A stretch of 10,330 nt of DNA from an uncultured Clostridia bacterium (GCA_947626175.1 CANQRE010000026.1:1-10330); one strand, 5' to 3'. Counted from the first letter of the stretch, positions 1 through 5,629 are shown. Numbers and translations: made by a program. Notes: generated by a model from the sequence alone, not told the origin.

Positions 1-244
1 CAGGACCCATTGGACCGGGTTCTCCTTGTGGACCGGGAGGGCCAACGCGAACTTCTTCATTTATCGTTGCCTGCTCAGGTGGCGGCAAAATTGGCAAAGG
101 CGAAGGCACAAATCCAGTGGCATTTTCAATAGGTCTGTTGTCAAACGCATGCCCATTAAACAATGAAAAAGAAGACGGAAATCCCGCAAATTGAATTGGG
201 CAGCTGCATCTTGAAAGGCTTTTGTTTCCAAATATGTAAAGCAT
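1..244 (-). CDS. Collagen-like (Gly-X-Y) protein, N-terminal part
   Basis: This gene starts at ATG 242-244 on the minus strand and leaves the window at base 1, so only 81 residues are visible. Residues 1-67 are a non-repetitive head with a CSC pair near residue 13 and a proline-rich stretch near residues 48-56. From residue 68 the frame becomes Gly-X-Y triplets (GPPGPQGEPGPMGP), which is the collagen triple-helix signature. Bacterial collagen-like proteins are usually surface, exosporium or phage-fibre proteins; the location cannot be decided here, and I see no classical signal peptide. The site AGGAG ends 5 nt before the ATG and lies inside a small inverted repeat. It follows the TVP38-family gene by 41 bp on the same strand and may be co-transcribed with engB and that gene. 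The triplet part is richer in G and C than its surroundings, as Gly/Pro codons require. Confidence 0.8.
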   Translation of the reverse strand, partial: MLYIFGNKSLSRCSCPIQFAGFPSSFSLFNGHAFDNRPIENATGFVPSPLPILPPPEQATINEEVRVGPPGPQGEPGPMGP

Positions 245-245
245 A

Positions 246-260
246 ATCTCTCCTAGAGAT
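246..260 (-). promoter_or_regulatory. Small inverted repeat enclosing the ribosome binding site of the collagen-like gene
   Basis: The arms ATCTCT (246-251) and AGAGAT (255-260) are perfect complements with a 3-nt loop. On the mRNA, the AGGAG of the ribosome binding site (250-254) sits across the loop and one arm, so a hairpin could partly hide it. The stem is short and AT-rich, so an effect on translation is only a possibility. Confidence 0.35.
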
Positions 261-285
261 ATATATGCCGCACTTTGTTTTTTGT

Positions 286-1023
286 TTAAAATTTGTTTTT
301 TCGTTTAAACATTTTAAAAAGCACACCTTCAATTTGTTTTTGATATTTTGTCACAAGCCACATCAAAACTGCAAAAATCACAATCAAAATCGCCCAAACA
401 ACAAGTCCCCAGCCTGCAAACGGAATGATTTCGCCGCTTCCCAAATAACTTGTCAAAAAAATGCCTATCGGCCTTGTGATGAGATTTGTTATCACAAAAA
501 ATGCCCAGCTCATATCTGTGACGCCCGCAACCAAACAAAGCGCATCATCTGGAAAAATTGGCAAAAGCATCATGAAAAAAAAAGTGTATTTTGCTTTTGA
601 AAGCGTTTTCACCCATTTGGCACAGCTTTGTTTTCCAACAATAAATGAAACAAGTTTTCTGCCAAACTGTCTTCCAAGAAAAAAGGCAAACAAACTTCCA
701 AGCAATATGCCAGACAAACTGAGCAGTCCCCCTTGCAAAGGGCCATACACAATTGATCCGGCAATTGTGATGATCGTTGATGGAATTGGCACAAAAGTGA
801 CTTGCAAAAATTGAAAAAACACAAAGCAAATCCTGCCCAAAAACCCCAAATCCAAAATAAGGGTCTTAAGTTTTTCGACCGAATTAAAATTTTCCCATAA
901 TCCCGTCCAAACAAGAATAAAATAAACAAGCAGCAAAAAAAGCGTTGCAACCAAGCAAACAATCAAAAAACGAAAAGTTTTTTTCCAAAAAGAGTTTTTG
1001 TTTTCTTCTTTTTTTTCTGCCAC
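286..1023 (-). CDS. TVP38/TMEM64 (VTT domain) family membrane protein
   Basis: This is a 245-residue integral membrane protein of the TVP38/TMEM64 family, DedA-related proteins implicated in lipid handling at membranes (family knowledge; substrate unknown here). A lysine-rich cytoplasmic head (1-16) is followed by a hydrophobic segment (17-40). The core at 68-122 has FVPIPSTIITIAG, a glycine-spaced helix and the family's GRxxGR motif (GRQFGR, 117-122). A re-entrant-type LLPIFPDD motif lies at 153-160, and a last hydrophobic segment at 200-224 precedes a basic tail. I chose GTG 1021-1023 because it gives a hydrophilic head (MAEKKEENKN) and lies 7 nt after a perfect TATAAT (1031-1036). The upstream TTG at 1045-1047 would add eight residues and has no ribosome binding site either. 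The gene follows engB closely, so it may also be transcribed from the engB promoter. Confidence 0.82.
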   Translation of the reverse strand: MAEKKEENKNSFWKKTFRFLIVCLVATLFLLLVYFILVWTGLWENFNSVEKLKTLILDLGFLGRICFVFFQFLQVTFVPIPSTIITIAGSIVYGPLQGGLLSLSGILLGSLFAFFLGRQFGRKLVSFIVGKQSCAKWVKTLSKAKYTFFFMMLLPIFPDDALCLVAGVTDMSWAFFVITNLITRPIGIFLTSYLGSGEIIPFAGWGLVVWAILIVIFAVLMWLVTKYQKQIEGVLFKMFKRKNKF

Positions 1024-1030
1024 AAAATAT

Positions 1031-1036
1031 ATTATA
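1031..1036 (-). promoter_or_regulatory. Candidate -10 box for the TVP38-family gene
   Basis: The minus strand reads TATAAT, a perfect -10 hexamer, ending 7 nt before GTG 1023. Initiation 6-8 nt downstream would place the transcript start at or next to the start codon. No convincing -35 box lies 16-18 nt upstream (the position reads roughly TAAATA). In such AT-rich DNA a lone TATAAT can occur by chance. Confidence 0.35.
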
Positions 1037-1056
1037 AAACTAACCAAAAAAAATAT

Positions 1057-1635
1057 TTATGCCGACAAATCTATATAATCCAATATAGCCTGCTTGCCTT
1101 CAAGCGTTTTTGAGCTAAACAGAATAGCAGCATCTTCATGCGCCATCAAGGACAATGCAATCTTCTTTTTTGCTACTGCTCGTTGTGCTTTTGAAAGTTT
1201 GTCACATTTTGTTGCAACAATCATAAAAGGAATTTGCTGCATAATCAAAAATTTGACCATCATTTTGTCAAGTTGTGATGGCTCCAAGCGGCAGTCCACA
1301 AGCAAAAACACAAGTTTTAAGGATGGGCTTGAAACAAGATAATCTTCCATAAGCGTTGACCACATTTTTTCATTTGCTTTGCCCGCTTTGTGATAGCCAT
1401 ATCCCGGAAGATCAACAAGGCGGAAGCGACCGTTGACTTCAAAATAATTTATCATTTTTGTCAGACCCGGAGTTGATGAAGTTTTTGCAAGGCCATTTAT
1501 GCCCGTTAAAGCATTTATCAAGCTAGATTTTCCAACATTTGATCTTCCAACAAAGGCAAATTCGCTTTTTTCATCGCAAATTATGTTTTCTTTTTTTGTG
1601 ACGCTTGTCAAATATTTTGCTGTTTTTATTTTCAT
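1057..1635 (-). CDS. engB: Ribosome biogenesis GTP-binding protein EngB/YsxC
   Basis: EngB (YsxC/YihA) is a cytoplasmic Era/Obg-type GTPase needed for assembly of the large ribosomal subunit. From ATG 1633-1635 the product is 192 residues, a normal length for the family. All G motifs are visible: P-loop GRSNVGKS (30-37), STPGLT switch I (54-59), DLPGYG (75-80), TKCD base-recognition motif (142-145) and SSKT (174-177). An in-frame ATG 39 bp upstream (1672-1674) would add MLYLQIKKCYNDF, which has no family counterpart and lies over the promoter, so the shorter start is preferred. There is no Shine-Dalgarno site before 1635. Instead an extended -10 box ends 6 nt before the ATG. The TVP38-family gene follows closely on the same strand. 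Confidence 0.96.
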   Translation of the reverse strand: MKIKTAKYLTSVTKKENIICDEKSEFAFVGRSNVGKSSLINALTGINGLAKTSSTPGLTKMINYFEVNGRFRLVDLPGYGYHKAGKANEKMWSTLMEDYLVSSPSLKLVFLLVDCRLEPSQLDKMMVKFLIMQQIPFMIVATKCDKLSKAQRAVAKKKIALSLMAHEDAAILFSSKTLEGKQAILDYIDLSA

Positions 1636-1641
1636 AAAATC

Positions 1642-1670
1642 ATTGTAACATTTTTTGATTTGTAAGTAAA
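1642..1670 (-). promoter_or_regulatory. Extended -10 promoter of engB, apparently giving a leaderless mRNA
   Basis: On the minus strand TTTACT (1665-1670) is followed after 17 nt by TACAAT (1642-1647), which is preceded by TGT (1648-1650), an extended -10 element. The -10 box ends 6 nt before ATG 1635, so the expected transcript start falls on or within a base or two of the start codon. Confidence 0.6.
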
Positions 1671-1762
1671 GCAAAAAAAATCGACAAAAAGTGCCCTTTC
1701 AAACATTTTGTTTTGCCGGAAAAAAGGAGTAAACTTTAAACAAATGCCAAAAAGGAGCAATT

Positions 1763-2287
1763 ATGCAATCACACTTATCAGCAAAAAATTATGACGACAT
1801 CAAGCTTTTCAATTTGATAACATCTGACCTAAGCGAACTTGGATTTTCAAGCTCAACAAAAGGATATACATATATTTCCCACGCAATTTTCTTTGCGGTT
1901 CAGGACAAGCAGCATTTATGCTCAATTCATGGCACGCTTTTTCCAAAAATTGCACAACTTTTTAAGTCCAGCACAAAAAATGTTACAAAAGCCTGTCGAG
2001 CAGCAGTTGACAACGCTTATTTTTCAGGCGGATTTAAAAACATAAACGAAGTGCTGGGATTTTCATATCTCTTACCTTATGAAAAGCCAAAGCTCAACAA
2101 CTTTATTTCAACCCTAACTGAGCGCAGCACACTTTGGTTTAACAAAATCAAGGACGAAGGCTTGGACAAAACAAAAAAGAGTTTTATTCTGAAATTGAAC
2201 AAACCCTTTTCTCGTTTTCAACTTTTGCATTGTGAGCTTGACGAAGGACAGGATTACACCCTTTCGGAAGCTTATTTATCGCTGTAA
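1763..2287 (+). CDS. Stand-alone Spo0A C-terminal-type DNA-binding protein
   Basis: This 174-residue protein resembles the effector domain of Spo0A, the master sporulation regulator, but has no receiver domain. Residues 15-105 follow the Spo0A_C pattern: LITSDLSELGFSSSTKGYTY (18-37, like the IGVPAHIKGYLYL region of Spo0A), then LFPKIAQLF (59-67, like LYPDIAKKF), then a recognition-helix region at 69-86, then a segment ending in LGFSY like Spo0A's LFGY. Several recognition-helix positions differ from Spo0A: R to N73, E to T75, R to K76 and H to A80, with R79 kept. DNA specificity has therefore probably changed. Residues 120-174 extend beyond the domain and I do not recognise them. A GGAG site 7 nt before the ATG supports the start. 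The last 16 bp overlap the convergent dehydrogenase gene. Its function is likely transcriptional control; its targets are unknown. Confidence 0.78.
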   Translation: MQSHLSAKNYDDIKLFNLITSDLSELGFSSSTKGYTYISHAIFFAVQDKQHLCSIHGTLFPKIAQLFKSSTKNVTKACRAAVDNAYFSGGFKNINEVLGFSYLLPYEKPKLNNFISTLTERSTLWFNKIKDEGLDKTKKSFILKLNKPFSRFQLLHCELDEGQDYTLSEAYLSL

Positions 2288-3066
2288 GTTTTTTCAAATT
2301 TTTGCTGAGAACACCAAATTTTTAAAATAAGTTTGTGTGGAAGCAACTTCACAAGATGCGTTTGATTTTTTGCAATAAATCCAGGGATGCAAACATCCTT
2401 TCTTTTTTGTGCTGCTTTTAAGGCCTTTTTAACAACAAAACTTGTGTCATACATTGCAGTGTATTTGGTGATAACTTGCTTTCCAGTTTTGGAATTGATT
2501 TTTTTCGCTGTGTCAAAAAATGCTGTTTTTGTCCAAAATGGGCAAAGCGCTGTGACAGAAATTTTTCGGTGTTTAAGTTCAACGTTCATTGCTCTGGAAT
2601 AACTAAGCACAAATGCTTTTGTTGCGGCATACACGCTGACATATGGCGTTGGCTGAAAAGCAGCAACTGACGCAACTTCAACAATTCTTCCGCCTTCAAC
2701 AATATATGGCAACAGCATTTCCGTGAGTTTGACAAGCGCAATGCAATTTAACTCAATCATGTTTTCTTTTGTTTCAATGTCATATTCATCATATCTTGCA
2801 AATTTCCCAAAACCGCTGGCATTTACAAGAAATTCAATTTGTGGCTTTTGTTTTTCAAGCTCATTTTGGATTATGTCAAAGCTTTGCTTTTTTGTTAAAT
2901 CAAGTTCAAAATCTCTCACTTTGGTCTTTAAGGTGTTTTTCAAACTTTCAAAGCCTTCCTTGCCAAGTCCAACTCCCCAAATTTCATCATATCCATTTTT
3001 GTCAACCTGAACGCAAAACTCCCTTCCAATTCCAGAAGTTGCTCCTGTTATGAACGCAATTTTCAT
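2272..3066 (-). CDS. Short-chain dehydrogenase/reductase (SDR family)
   Basis: This is a 264-residue NAD(P)-dependent oxidoreductase of the classical SDR fold. The evidence is the cofactor-binding TGATSGIG (7-14), an acidic DLT (56-58), NASGFG (82-87, in place of the usual NNAG), Asn107, the catalytic Ser133 in VASVAAF, and the YxxxK pair Tyr146/Lys150. After the active site the usual PG motif is replaced by CPFWTKT (175-181). The C-terminal 40 residues are basic and hydrophobic, as in the DltE-like group of SDRs that includes small reductases of uncertain substrate. I cannot assign a substrate. GGAG lies 6-7 nt before ATG 3064-3066. The gene is divergent from the proline-rich membrane protein and its 3' end overlaps the Spo0A-type gene by 16 bp. 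Confidence 0.92.
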   Translation of the reverse strand: MKIAFITGATSGIGREFCVQVDKNGYDEIWGVGLGKEGFESLKNTLKTKVRDFELDLTKKQSFDIIQNELEKQKPQIEFLVNASGFGKFARYDEYDIETKENMIELNCIALVKLTEMLLPYIVEGGRIVEVASVAAFQPTPYVSVYAATKAFVLSYSRAMNVELKHRKISVTALCPFWTKTAFFDTAKKINSKTGKQVITKYTAMYDTSFVVKKALKAAQKRKDVCIPGFIAKNQTHLVKLLPHKLILKIWCSQQKFEKTYSDK

Positions 3067-3088
3067 ACATTTCTCCTTTTTCTTTATT

Positions 3089-3116
3089 ATGATATCAAAT
3101 TTGCGATTTTTTTCAA
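3089..3116 (-). promoter_or_regulatory. Promoter of the SDR gene
   Basis: The minus strand reads TTGAAA (3111-3116), a 16-nt spacer, then TATCAT (3089-3094) with TG one base upstream (extended -10). The expected start lies about 16 nt before the ATG, so the leader would contain little beyond the ribosome binding site. The -35 box lies inside the inverted repeat at 3111-3127. Confidence 0.5.
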
Positions 3117-3127
3117 ATTGTTTGAAA
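3111..3127. repeat. Inverted repeat TTTCAAA-3-TTTGAAA between divergent genes
   Basis: Perfect 7-bp arms at 3111-3117 and 3121-3127 are separated by TTG. The repeat covers the -35 box of the SDR promoter and lies just upstream of the promoter of the plus-strand membrane protein gene. This is where an operator serving both could sit. AT-rich composition lowers its significance. Confidence 0.4.
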
Positions 3128-3135
3128 TATTTGAT

Positions 3136-3164
3136 TTGACAAACTTTGTTATTTTTGTTAAGTT
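3136..3164 (+). promoter_or_regulatory. Promoter of the proline-rich membrane protein gene
   Basis: A consensus -35 box TTGACA (3136-3141) is followed after 17 nt by TAAGTT (3159-3164), preceded by TGT (extended -10). The -10 box matches the consensus poorly (3/6). The predicted start near 3171 would leave a leader of about 12 nt, with GGAG at its 5' end. Confidence 0.5.
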
Positions 3165-3182
3165 TTTAAAAAAGGAGAAATA

Positions 3183-3704
3183 ATGGCAAAGAAAAAGCAA
3201 TCGGATATTGTCATCCCTAATCTTGAAACAAATGAAAAGCCAAATGACGAAGTGATCATTGAGCCGGAAGGTCAAACTCCTCCGCCACCACCGCCTTTGC
3301 AGCCACAAAAAAAGCAGCCAAACACAAAACATAAAGGAGCATTTATTGCATCCATCATTTGCGTTGTTGTTTCAATTGTTTTCACCGCGCTTTCATATTA
3401 TGTGCTTGGCTCATTTTTGATAAAACAAGGGCAAACAAATTCACAATTGGAAGCAGCAATTGGGCTTATGGCTTTTGTGCTTTACATGTTCACATTTGGC
3501 CTTGTCACATTTGTGCCAGCCCTTGGGACAGCAATTGCTTCGCTTTGCACATCCATAAGGTGTTGGTCATCCAGCGTGAAAACATTTAAAGCCTTTGGCA
3601 TTGTCATTTTCATAATTTCACTTTTGCTGTTGCTAGCTCTTATTGCAATTGTTGTGCTGTTTATGCTTCCTTCAGTGCTGGTGGGAATGTATAACATAAA
3701 TTAA
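3183..3704 (+). CDS. Small proline-rich membrane protein of unknown function
   Basis: I do not recognise a family for this 173-residue protein. Residues 1-51 form a charged, soluble head (acidic around 15-30) with a run of six prolines (33-38) followed by a basic stretch (43-51). Residues 53-80, 91-125 and 137-165 are strongly hydrophobic, giving probably four membrane spans. The proline-rich head should lie in the cytoplasm by the positive-inside rule. GGAG lies 5 nt before ATG 3183, and the gene has its own promoter and terminator, so it appears to be a single-gene unit. It is divergent from the SDR gene and convergent with the YugP-like gene. Confidence 0.75.
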   Translation: MAKKKQSDIVIPNLETNEKPNDEVIIEPEGQTPPPPPPLQPQKKQPNTKHKGAFIASIICVVVSIVFTALSYYVLGSFLIKQGQTNSQLEAAIGLMAFVLYMFTFGLVTFVPALGTAIASLCTSIRCWSSSVKTFKAFGIVIFIISLLLLLALIAIVVLFMLPSVLVGMYNIN

Positions 3705-3731
3705 AAAAACTCGGATGATTCCGAGCTTTTT
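3703..3731. terminator. Bidirectional rho-independent terminator
   Basis: The stem CTCGGA (3710-3715) / TCCGAG (3720-3725) has a TGAT loop. An A tract lies on the left and TTTTT on the right, so the hairpin can stop transcription of both the plus-strand membrane protein gene and the minus-strand YugP-like gene, which converge here. Confidence 0.85.
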
Positions 3732-3735
3732 ATTT

Positions 3736-4533
3736 TTATTTTTTATTCACGCCTTTAAAGACGACGCCGATTATTTTGAACAAATATTGCAACAGTTTCA
3801 AAACTGCCAAAATTGCATCGGCAATATATGACAAAATGTAAGATTTGAACACATCTCTTATGCCCGCCAAATCAGTTTCGTCAAACAAACCGCTTTTTTC
3901 AAGCATCAACAAAGCTTGATTGTTTGCACGTTTTTCAACGCTGACATTTAAGAGTGTGAATATTGTTGCAACAAAATAGAAAACAAATCCAATCACAATG
4001 CCAACGATTGATGCCACTCCTGTGAAGTCAAACAAAAACGCATCCAAAATCAATCCAACAGCAGCAATTGGCAAGAAAATCACTGGGCCAAACACAGCCA
4101 ATTGCCCAAGAACTGCTTTGGTCTTAAATTTTGCTCCGCCTTCCTTGTGTTGAAGAGCAAGTCCAACTTTTTGAAGCGCCAAGCCAACAGCCGTCACGCT
4201 TTTTGAATTGATGATTGAGCGGCGAAGATACACCGTTTTTGAAAAAATATCGTAATGATTTCCATAAAACAAAGCCCTGAAAAATCCAAGTTTTTTAACT
4301 TTGACATCTTGAAGTCCGTTGCTGTCCAAAAATGAACGTGCGGCTTCGGCTGCAGTCAGTCCTGAAGACGATTGCTGCTTGTTATATTTGTGATATCTGA
4401 AAAACAAAATCAATTTTGTAACATTTGCAAATATCACGGCTGCCAAAACAATTGCGCCAATCACAAGTGAAACAATCACAAGTGAGAACATAAGTTTGGA
4501 CAAATCATTAAGTCCATCCAATAACAAACTCAT
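3736..4533 (-). CDS. YugP-like membrane protein with degenerate zinc-protease motif
   Basis: This 265-residue protein follows the layout of the YugP family (zinc peptidase family 2). It has an N-terminal membrane helix (15-36), SSGLTAAEAARSFLDSNGL (55-73), NHYDIFSKTVYL (92-103) and a hydrophobic C-terminal half (143-196). In active members the next motif is HEVGHAIQH. Here residues 121-129 read QKVGLALQH: first His to Gln, catalytic Glu to Lys, second His to Leu. I translated this directly from 4141-4200. A glutamate aligned with the family's downstream acidic ligand region remains (Glu200). The frame is intact and has a strong site (AGGGGG, about 8 nt from the ATG) and promoter, so it looks like a conserved-fold, catalytically dead protein rather than a pseudogene. 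Its role is unknown. It is divergent from mscL. Confidence 0.8.
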   Translation of the reverse strand: MSLLLDGLNDLSKLMFSLVIVSLVIGAIVLAAVIFANVTKLILFFRYHKYNKQQSSSGLTAAEAARSFLDSNGLQDVKVKKLGFFRALFYGNHYDIFSKTVYLRRSIINSKSVTAVGLALQKVGLALQHKEGGAKFKTKAVLGQLAVFGPVIFLPIAAVGLILDAFLFDFTGVASIVGIVIGFVFYFVATIFTLLNVSVEKRANNQALLMLEKSGLFDETDLAGIRDVFKSYILSYIADAILAVLKLLQYLFKIIGVVFKGVNKK

Positions 4534-4551
4534 TTTTTTACCCCCTGTTTG

Positions 4552-4574
4552 TTTGATATTTTTATAGTATCAAA
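4552..4574. repeat. Inverted repeat TTTGATA-9-TATCAAA over the YugP-like promoter
   Basis: Perfect 7-bp arms at 4552-4558 and 4568-4574 are separated by 9 nt and cover the -10 box (4564-4569) and likely start site of the minus-strand promoter. This position suits a repressor operator. The geometry is like that of the repeat in front of the HU gene. Confidence 0.4.
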
Positions 4575-4592
4575 AACAAAAAATTATGTCAA
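4564..4592 (-). promoter_or_regulatory. Promoter of the YugP-like gene
   Basis: The minus strand reads TTGACA (4587-4592), a 17-nt spacer, then TACTAT (4564-4569) with TG one base upstream. This is a perfect -35 box with an extended -10 element. The predicted start near 4557 gives a leader of about 24 nt containing AGGGGG. Confidence 0.7.
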
Positions 4593-4615
4593 ATCAGAAA
4601 ATGATATCAAAAAAA

Positions 4616-4644
4616 ATGACAAATCTTTTTCAATGTGCTATTAT
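4616..4644 (+). promoter_or_regulatory. Promoter of mscL
   Basis: ATGACA (4616-4621), a 17-nt spacer and TATTAT (4639-4644) with TGC directly before it form a near-consensus extended -10 promoter. The expected start near 4651 lies right at the GGAGGT (4652-4657), so the leader is only about 17 nt. Confidence 0.7.
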
Positions 4645-4667
4645 AGCTTTTGGAGGTTAATATTTTT

Positions 4668-5306
4668 ATGAAAAAGTTTTTTAAAGATTTTAAAGCATTC
4701 ATAAGCCGCGGAAATATTCTTGACATGGCAGTCGGCGTTATCATCGGCTCTGCCTTCAGTGCCATTGTGACAGCGTTCACAAACAAAATCATCATGCCAA
4801 TTGTCAACTACATACTTTCGCTTATTGGCGGAGGAACAGGGCTTGACTCAGCATACACATTTTTGAAAAAGGCCATGACTGAAAACGCAGCCGGCGAAAC
4901 AGTTGTGGATCTTGCAAACTCAATTTATATTGATTGGGGTGCTTTCATCACTGCAATTCTCAATTTCCTTATCATTGCAATGACACTGTTCATCATTTTG
5001 AAAGTTGCAATGAACGCAAGTGGACTTTTCAAAAAAACTATGGCTGCAAAGCCAACACGCGCTGAAAGAAAAGAACTTGCTGCTCAAGGCGTTAATATGA
5101 AAGACCACAAAGCTGTTTTGCAGGCAACAAAAGCTCTTCGCGAAAGCAAAGTTCCAGCTCCAGTTCCACCAAAACCAACAACTGAAGAATTGCTTGCCCA
5201 AATCCTTGAAGAAATGAAAGGCTCAAAAAAGCAAGAAATCAAGCAGGCAAAGCCAGTTGAAGCAAAAGCGGAAAGAAAGCCAAGAGCCAAAAAGGAAGCC
5301 AAATAA
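4668..5306 (+). CDS. mscL: Large-conductance mechanosensitive channel MscL
   Basis: MscL forms a homopentameric channel in the cytoplasmic membrane that opens under high tension to release solutes after osmotic downshock. The product is 212 residues against a usual 130-150. The N-terminal amphipathic helix and first span are typical (MKKFFKDFKAFISRGNILDM, then AVGVIIGSAFSAIV, 21-34). The periplasmic loop is about 52-90 and the second span about 93-114. The cytoplasmic bundle motif PTTEELLAQILEEM lies at 170-183. The extra length is a basic insert of about 40 residues between span 2 and the bundle (124-165) plus a Lys/Ala/Glu-rich tail (184-212). GGAGGT lies 10 nt before ATG 4668. An in-frame TTG at 4650 overlaps that site and is not a credible start. 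Confidence 0.96.
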   Translation: MKKFFKDFKAFISRGNILDMAVGVIIGSAFSAIVTAFTNKIIMPIVNYILSLIGGGTGLDSAYTFLKKAMTENAAGETVVDLANSIYIDWGAFITAILNFLIIAMTLFIILKVAMNASGLFKKTMAAKPTRAERKELAAQGVNMKDHKAVLQATKALRESKVPAPVPPKPTTEELLAQILEEMKGSKKQEIKQAKPVEAKAERKPRAKKEAK

Positions 5307-5318
5307 TTTTGAAAAATT

Positions 5319-5350
5319 AAAAAAGAACGCCTAAACAAGCGTTCTTTTTT
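5319..5350. terminator. Bidirectional rho-independent terminator after mscL
   Basis: A perfect 12-bp stem, with arms at 5319-5330 and 5339-5350 (core GAACGC/GCGTTC flanked by A6/T6), encloses an 8-nt loop. It is followed by more T on the plus strand and preceded by A-rich sequence, so it serves both mscL and the convergent small gene ending at 5357. Confidence 0.9.
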
Positions 5351-5356
5351 TTGTTG

Positions 5357-5539
5357 TTAGAAAAGTCGACCCGAACAACCCGCACAAGTGTTTTGGCATC
5401 CCCAATAATTTCCGTTGTTGTTGCCTGACAAAATGAGAAGCAACAAAATCAGAAAATTGGCATTGGTGAACAGATTTGTGTCGCCCGAGGAAGCTGTGCT
5501 TGCCAAAAGTAACACCAGCAAAATGTCTTGTGAATTCAT
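5357..5539 (-). CDS. Small hydrophobic protein with C-terminal cysteines (60 aa)
   Basis: I know no named family for this 60-residue product, but it looks real. GGAGGG lies 5 nt before ATG 5537-5539, and a bidirectional terminator begins just after the stop. Two short Leu/Ile-rich stretches (6-12 and 29-38) are separated by a polar Asn/Thr/Ser/Asp segment (14-28). Then comes an Asn/Gly-rich turn (39-46) and a tail with Cys48, Cys52 and Cys55. The pattern recalls very short hydrophobic proteins seen in clostridial genomes, some of them spore-associated. That comparison is from general impression, not a family match. The gene is divergent from the ArsR-type regulator across a 161-bp gap rich in TTTTGC elements, so regulation by that protein is possible. 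Confidence 0.68.
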   Translation of the reverse strand: MNSQDILLVLLLASTASSGDTNLFTNANFLILLLLILSGNNNGNYWGCQNTCAGCSGRLF

Positions 5540-5556
5540 TCAAACCCTCCTTTTCT

Positions 5557-5622
5557 GCAAAATTTTGCTTTTTAAGGCAAAAATGTTTTAAAAAAAACAA
5601 AAATCACTTTTGCCGTTTTGCC
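5557..5622. promoter_or_regulatory. Cluster of TTTTGC(C)/(G)GCAAAA elements between divergent genes
   Basis: The palindrome GCAAAATTTTGC lies at 5557-5568, GGCAAAA at 5576-5582, and two direct TTTTGCC copies 8 bp apart at 5608-5614 and 5616-5622. GGCAAAA and the first TTTTGCC face each other across 25 bp. The group sits upstream of the small protein gene and just before the ArsR-type gene, as expected of a multi-site operator. No binding protein is proven. Confidence 0.4.
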
Positions 5623-5629
5623 CTTTGTG

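Noticed and set aside
265..814. Plus-strand open frames opposite the TVP38-family gene
   Set aside because: They are antisense shadows of a clear membrane-protein gene, with no initiation signals and no family resemblance.
1672..1674. Upstream ATG of engB
   Set aside because: The added 13 residues lie over the promoter and are absent from the EngB family.
4650..4667. TTG at 4650 as an upstream start of mscL
   Set aside because: It lies inside the GGAGGT ribosome binding site and adds residues without a family counterpart; ATG 4668 has ideal spacing.
5331..5600. 89-codon minus-strand frame overlapping the 60-residue protein
   Set aside because: It runs through the terminator stem and has no ribosome binding site; the 60-residue frame has an excellent one.
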